Counted from the stretch's first letter, positions 11,512-24,300 are shown. The stretch is DNA of 64,000 bases from Narthecium ossifragum (GCA_963920575.1 OY986964.1:19449395-19513394); one strand, 5' to 3'. Numbers and translations: made by a program. The notes: generated by a model not told the origin, from the sequence alone.

Positions 11512-11523
11512 TGGTATCAGAGT
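11512..11523 (+). promoter_or_regulatory. Tek-C primer-binding site (tRNA-iMet)
   Basis: TGGTATCAGAGT, three bases after the 5' LTR end. It is complementary to the 3' end of plant initiator-Met tRNA apart from the last base. The leader 11524-11709 up to the gag ATG holds nothing else recognised. Confidence 0.92.
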
Positions 11524-11709
11524 ATAGGCTGTAGATCCCAGGGTGTTAGGATCAGGTTTCGGTTGAGCTGAGCGTGGAATGGGATAGTTCTAGGTCTAGA
11601 ACATCCTTGCATGCTCTCTTTGTGATGTGAATGTCTTCCGCTTTATTGAAATGCTGTTTGTTCGTCGTTCTGACGAGTGGTAACTCGTTTGTTGTTGGTG
11701 ATCGTGCAG

Positions 11710-14700
11710 ATGTCGGGAGCTCGCGTCCGACCTCCGGTTGCCGGCCGAGGAGGGGCACGACCTGGTCGACCCGCCCGACCAGACGGGACTGTTCCTGTCA
11801 GGGTGGTCCGGGCTAGACGCACTGTACCATCACCAGCGACGGTTTCGGTTGCGCAGGCGGAGGTCTTCCTCGCCGAGGAGGAGGCCCCCGTTCCTGTCGG
11901 CGGACAGGCCTCGGTGGCTATCTCGATGGCTTTCCAGCGGCTGAACCCTCCCAGGTTCAGTAGTTGGTCTGGAGACCCGACTGCAGCGGACGAGTGGCTT
12001 GACGGAGTCACGTGCGTCCTTGAGGCTCTCTTCGTCGAGGATGACCGGGTTCGGGTCACCCTTGCAGCGTTCTAGTTTGACGGCGAGGCACGCGACTGGT
12101 GGCGCACTGTCCTGCACACCAGTGGCGGAGAGTTGCCGCTGTGGGAGGAGTTCAGGGCGATGTTCCTAGACGTGCACTTTCCAGCTAGTGCGCGTGACGC
12201 CCTGACCTGCGAGTACCAGTCTATTCTGCAGGGTACTCGCACAGTTCAGCAGTACGTCTCCAGGTTTACCCAGCTTGTCCGTTTTGCGGGGGCAGTTGTA
12301 GCAGACCCCGTAGCCAGGGTGCGGCAGTTCGAGTGGGGACTCAGGCCAGAGATCCGGCGGCAGACCTGCTCACACTGCTTCCAGGCGTACCCGGCGATCC
12401 TGAACTGCGCCTTCTCAGTGGAGGCGCAGTTGCGGGATGACAGGTACCGGGCAGTTCCACCGGTACCTCCCACCAGCGCACAGCAGCGACCCCAGGGCAG
12501 GGGTGGGTTCGGCAGGGGACAGCAGCGGCGTCCGCGGCCCTTTCAGCAGCCGCCGCGCGTGCAGTAGTACCAGCAGGCACTACCGAGTCCACCAGCCCCG
12601 TACTTACTGGCAGCCGGGCCATCTGGGCAGGCTTCGTCAGGGGGGAGCCAGGGTCAGTCGCCTGATGGCGCGTCAGGCCCGTGTTTTCTCTGCGGGCAGC
12701 TAGGGCACTTCCGTAGAGACTGTCCCCAGCGAGGAGCGCGAGGCGCAGTGCCGCAGGGCAGTAGAGGCGGAGGGTCCGGTGCTTGGCAGGGGAGCAGTGG
12801 CGGGCGCGGATCAGGGGCGGGACCGGGGCGTCCCAGGGGCGGAGGCGGCAGACGGGGGCAGGTGTTTGCCCTCCCAGTGCGTGAGCAGCGGGACACCGTG
12901 CAGTTGTACCAGCCGCCACCGCAGTACCAGCAGCCGTTGCAGTACCAGCAGCCGTTGCAGTTCCAGCAGCCGTTGCAGGTTCAGCAGCAGTTGCAGTACC
13001 ACCAGCCTCAGCAGTACCAGCAGACCGCAGCAGAGCCGTCCGTCCTCAGAGGTATCTTTCAGCTTTCTAGTTCTTTGGTAGATGTGCTGATAGACTCTGG
13101 TGCGTCTCATTCCTACATTGCTAGCTTGTGCGTGGCATCGTTAGGATTAGAGATGAGTCGGCTAGAGGTGGCACAGTCTGTAGACTCACCGATCGGCGGG
13201 ACGGTCAGGGTGGACCGGGTCTGCCGATCTTGTTCCTTGGAGGTTGGAGGCCTCCGGGTCTGTCTAGACCTGCGGGTGCTAGACATGACCGGCTTTGACG
13301 TGATACTCGGTATGGACTGGTTGGCAGCATACCGGGCCGTCATCGACTGTGGTCGCCGGAGGGTGGTTGCTTGGACACCCGACGGGACACGGTTTGTGCT
13401 GTTGGGGGATCGGTTCTCCACCGATTCCTTTGCTTGTGGTGTGGGAAGGCGTGGCAGCGAGCTTTCAGCCTTGTTGGCCAGCCTGTCCTTGTCCGGTTCT
13501 GATGGAGTGCAGCAGCAGTGCAGTTTTCCGAGGATCGTGTGCGACTTTGCGGACGTGTTCCCCGAGGTGTTGCCAGGGCTTCCACCGTCCAGAGAGGTCG
13601 ACTTCGAGATCGACCTAGTACCAGGTACCGCACCGATCTCTCTTCCAGCTTTCAGGATGGCACCAGCAGAGCAGAGCGAGCTGAGGACCCAGTTAGATGA
13701 GCTGACTAGCAGAGGCTTCATCCGTCCCAGCATGTCTCCCTGGGGGGCGCCAGTGTTGTTCGCAAAGAAGAAGGATGGTACCCTTCGACTTTGGATAGAC
13801 TACAGGCGGCTCAACAGGGTGACGGTGAAGAACAGGTATCCGATGCCGCGGATCGACGACCTGTTTGACCAGCTTCGAGGATCTTCAGTGTTCTCGAAGA
13901 TTGACCTCCGCACTGGCTACCACCAGTTGAGGGTTCGGGATTGCGACATCCCGAAGACGGCATTCCGGACTCGGTATGGCCTGTACGAGTTCGTGGTAAT
14001 GCCGTTTGGGCTGACGAACGCACCAGTAGCGTTCATGGATCTCATGCAGAGGATCTTCTGGCCTTTCCTAGACGAGTTCGTGGTGGTCTTCGTCGACGAC
14101 ATCCTTATCTACTCCCGGTCAGAGGCGGAGCACGAGCGGCACTTGGCGACAGTGTTGCAGCTACTTCGGAGGCATCGGCTCTTTGCCAAGGCCTCCAAGT
14201 GCGAGTTCTGGCTTGCACAGGTGGGATTCCTTGGACACGTGGTGTCGGCAGCAGGGATCTCAGTTGACCCCGCCAAGGTCGAGGCCGTGGTACAGTGGCA
14301 GAGACCGAGGACAGTGTTCGAGGTCCGCAGTTTCCTGGGCTTGGCGGGCTACTACAGGCGGTTCGTGCGGGACTTCTCCAGAGTCGCCGGACCGTTGACC
14401 AGACTGACACAGAAGGCCGTCCCGTTCGTGTGGGATGATGCTTGTGAGCAGGCTTTCGTGCAGCTGAGGACCAGGTTGACCAGTGCACCGGTGCTGATCG
14501 TCCCCGAGCGAGGCGTTGGTTACAGTGTCTACTGCGACGCCAGTGGTGAGGATTTGGGGTGTGTCCTCATGCAGGAGGGGCACGTAGTTTCCTATGGTTC
14601 TCGCCAGCTGAAGAACCATGAGAGGAACTACCCGACCCACGACTTGGAGCTAGCAGCAGTGGTCTTCGCCCTGAAGACCTGGCGGCACTACCTCTATGGC

Positions 14701-16467
14701 GAGAAGTTCTCAGTCTTCTCGGACCATAAGAGTTTTTTGAGGCACGTTTTCACCCAACGTGACCTCAACCTGAGGCAGCGACGCTGGATGGAGCTACTGG
14801 AGGACTACGACTTCGAGTTGCATTACCATCCTGGTAAGGCAAACGTTGTCGCAGACGCGCTGAGAAGGCAGGTGAGAGACACCAGAGCAGCAGTTGCAGG
14901 GTTGTCAGCGCGGCAGTGGCAGGCACTCGAGACAGCAGGCCAGTTGGGGCTAGAGTTCGAGGATCGGGGATCCAGCAGCTTCCTCTATGCAGTGCAGAGC
15001 ATGCCAGCGGTACTGACCAGGGTGGTAGAGGCGCAGCGCAGCGACGCAGAGCTCGAGAAGTTACGCACCTCAGCGGGCACAGAGGGCACAGACGGAGACT
15101 GGGCAGTATCTCCAGACGGAGGGCTACGGTTCCGAGGCAGAGTAGCGGTTCCAGCAGACCCAGTTCTTCGTGACGACGTCCTGCGAGAGTTCCATCACTC
15201 TCACTTTGCAGTTCATCCCGGCGGCACCAAGATGTACCAAGATCTTCGGCGACAGTTCTGGTGGCGCGGGATGAAGAGGGCAGTGACGGAGTTCGTATCG
15301 CGCTGCCTTACCTGTCAGAAGGTCAAGGCAGAGCACCAGCGAACTCCGGGGTTACTACAGCCGCTTCCACTAGCTGAGTGGAAGTGGGAGCACATCACGA
15401 TGGACTTCGTGACCGGACTACCGAGGTCTCCTAGGGGGAATGACGCGATTTGGGTCATCGTTGATCGATTGACCAAATCAGCGCACTTCCTGCCTACGCG
15501 GGTGACAGACACGTCTGACAGGTTGGCCGGTTTGTACGTCAGAGAGGTAGTCAGACTACACGGAGTGCCAGTATCTATCGTGTCAGACCGAGACCCCAGG
15601 TTCACTAGCAGGATCTGGCGAGGTTTTCAGGAGGCTGTCGGCACACTCCTGACGTTCAGTACAGCGTTCCATCCGCAGACCGACGGGCAGTCAGAGCAGA
15701 CGATCCAGATCTTGGAGGACATGCTGCGAGCATGTGTCCTCGACGCAGGAGGCAGCTGGGAGGAGCACGTTCCCTTGGTGGAGTTCGCCTACAACAACAG
15801 CTACCAGTCCAGTCTTGGAGTAGCACCTTTCGAGGCGTTGTACGGTAGGCCGTGTCGTTCCCCAGTTTGCTGGACAGAGGTTGGAGAGGCTTCACTCACG
15901 GGTCCAGACATCGTCAGGAGGTCGTCAGAGAGGTTAGTACAGATCAGGCAGAGGCTTCTGACGGCTCAGAGTCGGCAGAAGAGCTATGCAGATCGGAGGC
16001 GACGACCGCTTGAGTTCGCTGTTGGCGACAGTGTGTTCCTGAGGGCAGCACCGTACAGAGGGTCTGTTAGGTTTGGCAGCGGGGGCAAGTTGGCTCCGAG
16101 GTTCGTCGGACCGTTCGAGATCCTAGTGAGGGTCGGCGAGGTAGCTTACCGCCTTGATCTTCCTCAGCACATGTCAGCTGTGCACCCGACTTTCCACGTG
16201 TCGATGCTGAGGAAGTATCACCCAGACCCGTCTCATGTCATCAGAGTGGATGACATTGAGCTTGAGGCAGACGCGACTTTTGTTGAGCAGCCAGTTTGCG
16301 TACTTGACCAGAGGGATCAGGTCTTGCGGGGCAAGACGATTCCCTTGGTCAAGGTACTGTGGAGGCACAGAGGCGTCGAGGAGATGACTTGGGAGCGCGA
16401 GGCGCGCATGCGGCAGGAGTATCCGCATCTGTTTTCTTCTCAAGGTACATTTTGTCCTGTCTGCTAG
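11710..16467 (+). pseudogene. Tek-C gag-pro-pol polyprotein with two in-frame TAG codons
   Basis: A single frame of 1585 codons starts at ATG 11710 (MSGARVRPPVAGRGG). Order: gag core; CCHC knuckle ([14 protein letters not shown], about 12691-12732); Gln/Tyr repeats (QYQQPLQ, 12900-13020); protease (LIDSGAS, about 13088-13108). RT follows with FVDD at 14089-14100, then RNase H (YCDASGED), HHCC zinc finger (CLTCQKVK), DDE integrase core and GPY/F. A C-terminal Tekay-type chromodomain reads [19 protein letters not shown] and ends PHLF. TAG codons at 12073-12075 and 12565-12567 replace glutamine codons; everything after is open. RT has WIDYRRLN where Tek-A has CIDYRRLN, and one extra codon lies in SDHKSFLRH. 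The two stops break translation of Gag and therefore of Pol. Confidence 0.93.
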
Positions 16468-16525
16468 TGTGGTTTTCCTTTGTTTCGAGCCCTACCTTTA
16501 TCGAATCTCGGGACGAGATTTCTTT

Positions 16526-16539
16526 TAAGGGTAATAGGA
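16526..16539 (+). promoter_or_regulatory. Tek-C polypurine tract (probable)
   Basis: Purine-rich sequence TAAGGGTAATAGGA directly precedes the 3' LTR start. The same string precedes the Tek-B 3' LTR at 19121. Position and conservation suggest the plus-strand primer site, although it is interrupted by thymines. Confidence 0.55.
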
Positions 16540-18750
16540 TGTGAGGACCCGTCCCTCCCCTCCTGTGGCTCGCTGTGGACCGCAAGGGCAATTTGGTAAA
16601 TTGCACCTTGTCGGCTAGTTCCACACTCGCGCTTGTACACACACTGACCATGTTTGTGGTAATGTTTGCTTAGAATGGTTAGTGGAACCCGGGATCGAAA
16701 GATCCGGACTTAGGCTTGAATTCTCGCCTAAGTTTAGCTTTCAGCACAAAAAGGATCGATCCTCTCTAGCTAAGAGATCGATCCTCTTGTGCCAGAAAGT
16801 CAAGTGAGATCGTCATGAGGTGATCGATCCTTCCTTGGGTAAGGATCGATCCTTCATAGGTCGGTTCGTTTGCCTATAAAGCAGACGAACCTTCTTCCTT
16901 GAAATCCTTTTGAAAATCCGACGATTTGAGCTCGGATCTTGGGATTTTTGAAGGCGTTGAGGACGATCCAAGGCCTAGCTGCTTGGATCTAAGCTGCGTT
17001 TGCTCCGGTAGGGATCCTACCGACATCTCTCTTCGGGGTTTTGAGTTTTCCGGTTTGATCTGTGGTTTATTGCTTAGATCTGCGTATATAGTTGTTGGTT
17101 TTCTGTGTTTTTGCCGGTTTTAGACTCGTAGGGTTCTGATCTATCAGATCCCAGAGTTTCATGAAGTTTGGATGAGTTTTCCGGCGGTATTCCTCGTCGG
17201 AAGTACGCCGGAGAACCCATCGGGATCGATCCTCTTTGAGGAAGGATCGATCCCCTTTGGTGAGTCATGCCCAGCCCGTGCGGGATCGATCCTCCTGGAG
17301 GGAGAGATCGATCCTTTGGTGGCTGGGGGACGACGGGTCTCTGGTTACAAGAGGATCGATCCTCTTGATGAGAAGGATCGATCTCTTTGGTTCACAGAGA
17401 CGAGTTTTCCCTAAGTACTGAAGGGATCGATCCTCTTGATGAGAAGGATCGATCCTTTAGTGGCTGAAGGGTGTTTTAAATGGGTTTTGCCCGCGGGGCT
17501 TTGTATGACAGTTTTCCTTACTGTCTTGATATCTTGTACATATGATTAAGCATGTTAGCCCTATAATGGGGCAGTGGTGAACCGGGAGAGTGATGACTCC
17601 CGGGATGTTTAGAATAAACGGGCGGGTAGCCCTACAGCTTTCCATAGCCTTGCATGCCGGCGTGCGCCGAGGGCCTTATCTGCTATATCTGTAAGCTGTT
17701 GTTTGCGGGGCTGTTTCCCGCTGCAGGTGTTGTGATGAACTGCTGGCAGCTGGTGGTAGTACCACTGCAGCAATTCCCTAGACCTTACTTTAATCGCTCA
17801 CCACCCCGGGCCGGCAGGGTGCCGTGCCCAGACCTTGTTTTTATATCATCACATCCTGCTGCATGCTTACATGTTTCTTTTCTGTGCATGTTCATAGCAT
17901 GCATTGTGTTGTGCATTAGTTGCATCTGTTTAGGGCGTTGCCGATCCGGGGCTTCCGGGTAGCCCGGATCTATCTCTTAGGACCGTGCGGGTAGCTTGGT
18001 CCAGGACTCGATTTGTAGTATTCAGTCTTTTCGATGATAGGGTTAGTTGGACTTGAATACTGTTGTGCTTGATGTTTAGAGGTCATGTCGGCCTCGAGCC
18101 AAGTCCAGTTGTAGCCGGTACCCAATCCTTCTAGAACTCTTGGGTGGCAGGTGTGACTGCCCAGCGGTGCTACCCGCCGACAGTGCCCAGGATCCTGTCA
18201 TGAGTTGGCAGTGCCGTTTCCTGTCTGACTGAGTGTGACCCAGTGTGTGACCAGTTCGCTGGAAGACCACGACTGGGGCACTCAGGGGTATCCGGTGGGG
18301 TTATGGGACCCCTGTGATACACCTAGGCTTTGCTTGGGGACGACACTGTTGTGTTCCCTTCCTTTGTGAGTGTCGTAGTGTAGTGTCCCTGCTGAGCTTA
18401 GTGCTCACTCCTATCCGGGCTGCGTTTTGCAGGTGCTGTCGCTAGCTCTTCTTCGATCGCCCCTACCGGGCAGGTGTTCAGTGACGTGGCGGTGTCTGGC
18501 GGAGCTTGAGGAGCTGTGATCTGTCCGTGTACACCTTGGTTAGATAGTCTCCTACGGGAGCGATTTTGTATAACATTCCCTGTTTGAGGATTTGTACTAT
18601 ATTCCAGCTTTGTGTGTTGAGCTTTATAACTGTTGTATAATACAGGATGATTATGCTTATTAGGGTAACCACTACGATTAGAGGGAAACCTCGCCAAATT
18701 TCCGCAGTAGGTTAAGTTCCGGTTGGGCCTACGCGGGTCGGGGCGCGACA
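16540..18750 (+). repeat. Tek-C 3' LTR (2211 bp)
   Basis: Near-identical to the 5' LTR, with the same hairpin arrays (16752-16861, 17222-17457) and TATA box (16875). It lacks 19 bp (5' copy about 11464-11482) between two CCGGTT repeats just before the end. Followed by TSD TGTCA. Confidence 0.95.
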
Positions 18751-18755
18751 TGTCA

Positions 18756-19046
18756 GCTGTGCACCCGACTTTCCACGTGTCGATGCTGAGGAAGTATCAC
18801 CCAGACCCGTCTCAAGTCGTCAGAGTGGATGACATTGAGCTTGAGACAGACGGGACTTTTGTTGAGCAGCCAGTTTGCGTACTTGACCAGAGGGATCAGG
18901 TCTTGCGGGGCAAGACGATTCCCTTAGTCAAGGTACTGTGGAGGCACAGAGGCGTCGAGGAGATGACCTGGGAGCGCGAGGCGCGCATGCGGCAGGAGTA
19001 TCCGCACTTGTTTCCTTCTCGAGGTACCTTTTGTCCTGTCTACTAG
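18756..19046 (+). pseudogene. Tek-B integrase C-terminus with chromodomain
   Basis: Continues the frame broken at 9278 directly after the [22 protein letters not shown], then the acidic VDDIELE linker. It then has the chromodomain-like [19 protein letters not shown] and ends PHLF...CPVY before a TAG at 19044-19046. The domain is thought to guide integration to heterochromatin in chromoviruses. No internal stops. Confidence 0.9.
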
Positions 19047-19120
19047 TGTAGCTTTTCCTGTTGTTCCGAGCCCTACCTTTATCGAATCTCGAGACGAGAT
19101 TTCCTTTAAGGGTAATAGGA

Positions 19121-21365
19121 TGTGAGGACTCGCCCCTCTCCTCCTGTGGCTTGCTGTGGGCCACAAGGGCAATTTGGTAAATTGCACCTTGTCGGTTAGT
19201 TCCACATTCGCGCCTGTACAGAAACTGACCATGTTTGTGGTAATGTTTGCTTAGAATGGTTAGTGGAACCCAGGATCGAAAGATCCGGACTTAGGCTTGA
19301 ATTCTCGCCTAAGTTTAGGTTTCAGCACAAAAAGGATCGATCCTCTGAGGCTAAGAGATCGATCCTCTTCGTGCCAGAAAGTCATTGTGAGATCGCCATG
19401 AAGGATCGATCTTTCCTCGAGGAAGGATCGATCATTCATAAGTCAGTTCGTTTGTCTATAAAGCAGACGAGACTTTCTTCCTTGAATCCCTTTTGAAATC
19501 CGGCGATTTGAGCTCAGATCTCGCGATTTTTGAAGGCTTCTGAGGACGATCCAAGGCCTAGCTGCTTGGATCAAAGCTGCTCTTGCTCCGGTAGGGATCC
19601 TACCGACATCTCTCTTCGGGGTTTTGAGTTTTCCGGTTTGATTTGTCTTCTTTTGCTTAGATCTGATTATATAGTTGTTGGTTTTCAGTGATTTTACCGG
19701 TTTTGGACTCGTGGGATCTAGATCTACCAGATCCCAGAGTTTCGTCATGTTTGGATGTGTCTTCCGGCGGTATTCCTAGCCGGAAGCACGCCGGAGAACC
19801 CATCGGGATTGATCCTTCTTGAGGAAGGATCGATCCTTCTGGTTGGTCATGCCCTGCACGATGAAGGATCGATCTTTTGCTTGGAAAAGATCGATACTGG
19901 TTCTTGGGTGGCATGGTTACCCTTCGTCGCGAAGAAGATCGATCTTCCTGGGAGGAAGGATCGATCATTCTTGGTGCGACGCGAAGGGTGCCCTCTGTCT
20001 CAAGCAAGATCGATCTTCCTGGGAGGAAGGATCGATCTTCCTTGCCTCGACAGCGAGGGAAGCTCACAGCTGCTTAAAAGATCGATCCTTCCCTTGGTGA
20101 GGATCGATCCTTTAGTAGCAGAGAGGGTTTTCATGGTTTTTGCCCGCGGGGCTTGGTATGCCGGTTCTACTTATCGCTTTATACCTTGTATATACGATTA
20201 AGCATGTTAGCCCTATAATAGGGCAGTGGTGAACCAGGGGAGTGATGACCCCAGGGATTGTGTAGAATAAATGGGCGGGTAGCCCTTCAGCTTTCCATAG
20301 CCTTGCATGCCGGCGTGCGCCGAGGGCTTTCACCTGCTATATTGTAGCTGTTGTTTGCGGGCTTGTTTCCCGGTGTAGGTGTTGTGGTGGACTGCTGGCA
20401 GTTAGTGGTGGTACCACTGCAGCAGTCCCTAAACCTTAAATTATTGCTCACCACCCCGGGCCGGCAGGGTGCCATGCCCAGACCTTGTATTTATATCATC
20501 ACATCCTGCTGTATGCTTACATGTATCTATTCTGCGCATGTTCATAGCATGCATTGTGTTGTGCACTAGTTGCATCTGTTTAGGGCGTTGCCGATCCGGA
20601 GCTTCCGGGTAGCCCGGATCTATCTCTTAGGACCGTGCGGGTAGCTTGGTCCAGGACTCGATTTGTAGTATTCAGTCTTTTGAATGATAGGGTTAGTTGG
20701 ACTTGAATACTGTTGTGTTTGATGTTTAGAGGTCGTGTCGGCCTCGAGCCAAGTCCTGAGGTGTAGCCGGCATCCGGCAGTCTTTGACTCTTGAGTGGGG
20801 CCACTCAGCGGTGTTCTTTCCGCCAGTAGTGTTCACGATCCTGCTGTGAGTTCGCAGTGCTGGGAGCCTGCGTTCTGGGACGTCCGGTGGGGTTATGGAA
20901 CCCCTGTGATACACCTAGGCTTTGCTTGGGGGCGACACTGTTGTGTTCCCTTCCTTGTGAGTGTCGTAGTGTAGTGTCCCTGCTGAGCTTAGTGCTCACT
21001 CCTACCCGGGCTGCGTTTTGCAGGTGCTGGCGTGAGCTCTTCTTCGGTCGCCCCTATCGGGCAGGTGTTTGGTGACGTGGCGGCGTCTGGCGGTGCTTGA
21101 GAGGTGGCGATCTTACTGTTTTACCCTTTTTGTATTAGATAGTCTCCTACGGGAGTGATAAATGTATAATTTCCCTGTTTTGAGGTTTTGTATCTATTTC
21201 AGTTCCGGTGTTCTAGATTTGTAATTGTACTTAATACAGGATGACTATGACTTGTTAGGGTAACCACTACGATTAGAGGAAAACCTCGCCAAAATTTCTG
21301 CAGTAGGTTAGGTTCCGGTTCGCGTCGCCCGGCCCGGTTGGGCCTACGCGGGTCGGGACGCGACA
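19121..21365 (+). repeat. Tek-B 3' LTR (2245 bp), abutting the host gene
   Basis: Starts TGTGAGGACTCG and ends GGACGCGACA at 21365. It contains GATCGATC hairpins at 19334-19436, TATAAAG at 19457-19463, and a strong downstream array (19805-20112). That array includes arms ATCGATCTTTT / AAAAGATCGAT and GATCGATCTTCCT / AGGAAGGATCGATC. It is in the same orientation as the downstream gene, so its promoter could read into it. Confidence 0.92.
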
Positions 21366-21366
21366 T

Positions 21367-24300
21367 ATGCAACCAGCGGAGCAACTTAAAGATGATGCAG
21401 AGACAGCAATGCACCAATTGATGAATTTGGCTCAGATTACATCTGTGAGTAAATTCAGCAAGAAAGTGTTAGTCAGAGATTGTGTTTTCTTCTGATCATA
21501 TTGACTATAAGCTGCTTTGCTTCTCACCGTTCAGTCAGTATCACAACTCCGGGTACCACAAAAAATGTCAATTTAATTATCTGAGATAAATCTTTTATTT
21601 CAACACGAAGAAAATTTTTAACTCTTATGTTGCAGTTGGTTGCTTACATTGTTCTTAGATGTATGCATTCTATTGTCTAAGATTTATCCCATCATTAAAA
21701 GATTTCTTGATCATGTGCAAGATAACTTAAGCTAATGCTTTTAGATTTGGTGGATCAAGTATATGCTTAGCTATATATTAAATCGGTCATGATTGTGAAG
21801 TGAAAATTTGTGGAAATGAATCGAGTGGAGGAAATTTTCTCAAAAATAAACTAGTTCCAAGGTCAATGCAAAAGTTTGGAAGAATTTTTCTGGGTTTTGT
21901 TTCTGTTTCAACTTGTAGGAAGTGCTGGAAGCTATGTCGTTGAGGGTGAATTGGTAGAGTAAATTTAGCCTTGGACATATGGCATGATGCAGTGCGCTTT
22001 GGTGTTGCTAGGAAATGAAATGCTTCAGATGCAGGACACCGTGTCTCCTCACGTAATCTTATTGTAGACATGGGTTAATATCAGATTTCATCCTAAAGCA
22101 GAGCTAAATCATACACCCTATGAACATTGAAATATCATATATCCCCCTACAATCTTAGGGGTCATTTCATATTTGCCCTTCTGGCTACCACCATTCGTTT
22201 AATCAGATTTCACTCTAAAATAGAGCTAAATCATACACCCTGCGAACATTGAAATATCATATTCCCCCTACAATCTTAGGGGTCATTTCATACCTGCCTG
22301 GCTGTCTACCACCATTTATTTAATAGACTTAACCCTGATAAAACCCAACAAAAGGTTGTGAAATGTCTAAAATGTCTTTCAGACATTATGACTGAGTTTC
22401 TTGTTTGCCACCAAGATGTACTAAAACACTTGTCTCCATATATTGAGGATATAATCTATATGAGTTATAATCGTTACATAATGGGGTAGTAATACCATGC
22501 ATTGCCGTCCCGGTGGCACGCGCTGTGCATGCAGCCTACTGGCATAGGATGTGCCGCCGGCATGGATGCGTGCCGGACCGGCACGGAAATCCATGAGGAA
22601 TACAACTTATCATAACTTGCTACAAACTGTGTCATTAGGAATATTCTGGCTATATTTCGTTTAACTAACCACAAGGGCAATATGGAATGGCCCCTAAGAT
22701 AGGGGGGAATATGATATTTCAAAGATTGTAGGGCGAGGTGTGATATTTAGCTCTTTTTGAGGGTGAAATATGATTTTTAACCCTTTAGATATTCAACCAT
22801 GACAAACATGGTGATGGAACTCTCGACCATGACAAAACATGGTGATGGAACATTATATAGCACATGCCAAACATTGTTGCATTCGACATATTGGGACTGT
22901 TCTATTCGGCGGGGTAGAACATTACAGACTAAAATACGTATTCCATGCACATAATGTTCTGTTGCCATAACAGATTGAGCTTTCCTACTGTCTTGTCCTT
23001 TCCAAGGGTAGAGAAACCGATATCAAATTTCACATTATCTTTTGTCTGAATAGTTTTCAGATTACTACTAAGATGATGTGTTATTCATTAAGAGCACACT
23101 TTGATTTGATCTATAATTTATTTGTCTATTTGAAATATTGGGAACTTGTTTGCTACTTATCCAATGGGTAACAAGTCGAGGTATTGCCAGTTGCTTTAAA
23201 AAAATTTATGGAGTAACAATATGATTAGGAATATATTTTCCTTTGAAGTCAAGCTGATCTTGTGGAATTAACTTGTTCACAATGTATAGGAGCTTTACCA
23301 CGAATTAAATTCGTTAGACAGATTTAAACATGATTATCGGCAGAAGTTTCAAGAAGAAGAGTCTCTACCTGCTGGACGAGGTAACTCGAAACATATTGTT
23401 GGCTTGCCTTTTCTATTACTTTGTCAACTAATCTGTTGTAGGGTTTTTGGCAATGGCCCTTCAATGTAATTGCTTGATAACGAAGTAGAAAATTGCTGTA
23501 GTTGAATATGATGCTTTTCTATTATCATGCTCAGTTGAATCTTTTGGTCACATCTAATGCATTTTTTGACAGTGTAAATATGCGAAATGCACCACAGCAT
23601 CACATGGTAATAAAAGGCACCTTATATTGTTGCTATGTGTTTTTGGCAGATGTTAAAATGATCTTACACCGCGAACTTGAACACCAGGAAAAAACTATCA
23701 AGATTTTGAAAAAGAAATCACTTTGGTCGAGAGGTTTGGAGGAGGTAAGCTGATGAACATTTCAACTATTTCAATGAGGTTACTCTTCAGAATATAAGAT
23801 TGCAAAACGATATTAGTTTCCATTAATTGATCATGTTCCTTAAGGCTCTTAGAAACTGCTCATTGGTCAAGCACTGAAATAATTGTAGCATTATGAAAAC
23901 TTTAGTTTGAAAATCACAACTTTATGCCTTTAAGTATCTGTCATGTGATAACTGAATACTTTCCAATGTCCTTAGAAAAAATAGCTTCAGTTGTAGTGAG
24001 AGCATATGCTTATTTGTAGGTTGTGGAGAAACTTGTCGACATCGTTGTCTTCCTACAGAATGCGATTGTTGAGGCATTTGGAACTAATGGTATGTCTTAA
24101 TGTTTTATTGCTACACCTGTTGAACTATGGAAAGTCTACATCTCTTCAGATTTCATTATCTGTTGTTTCTCCTGGGATAGTTTCTTTGCTTTTCTTAGCT
24201 TATCTTGTGCTGAAAAATATGTAATATGCCTTTAGTCGAATGATCCTCAGGTTCCAAGATGCTTGACAATACGTCAGTCCAAAGCCCAAAATTGGGTGCT

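Larger units (their letters stand above)
9279..18750 (+). mobile_element. Tek-C, structurally complete Tekay/Del chromovirus
   Basis: A complete 9.5-kb element: 5' LTR 9279-11508, PBS 11512, one gag-pro-pol frame 11710-16467, purine-rich tract, 3' LTR 16540-18750. Both LTRs start TGTGAGGACC and end GCGACA. It is flanked by the 5-bp direct repeat TGTCA (9274-9278 and 18751-18755). By eye I count roughly 25-30 substitutions between LTRs over about 2.2 kb, plus one 19-bp indel, so insertion is young. Two in-frame TAG codons in gag make the copy non-autonomous as sequenced. Confidence 0.95.
8448..21365 (+). mobile_element. Tek-B, Tekay chromovirus split by Tek-C and cut at left by Tek-A
   Basis: Visible parts are integrase (8448-9278), its continuation (18756-19046), and the 3' LTR (19121-21365). 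Removing Tek-C and one copy of its TGTCA duplication restores an uninterrupted integrase-chromodomain frame. The 5' LTR, gag and RT are not in the window and should lie left of Tek-A. The 3' LTR abuts the host DUF668 gene at 21366, so Tek-B was the first insertion in this nest. Confidence 0.85.

Noticed and set aside
23502..23753. 83-codon frame as a separate small gene
   Set aside because: It is intron sequence read into exon 3 of the DUF668 gene (23650-23744); splice sites and homology fit the exon.
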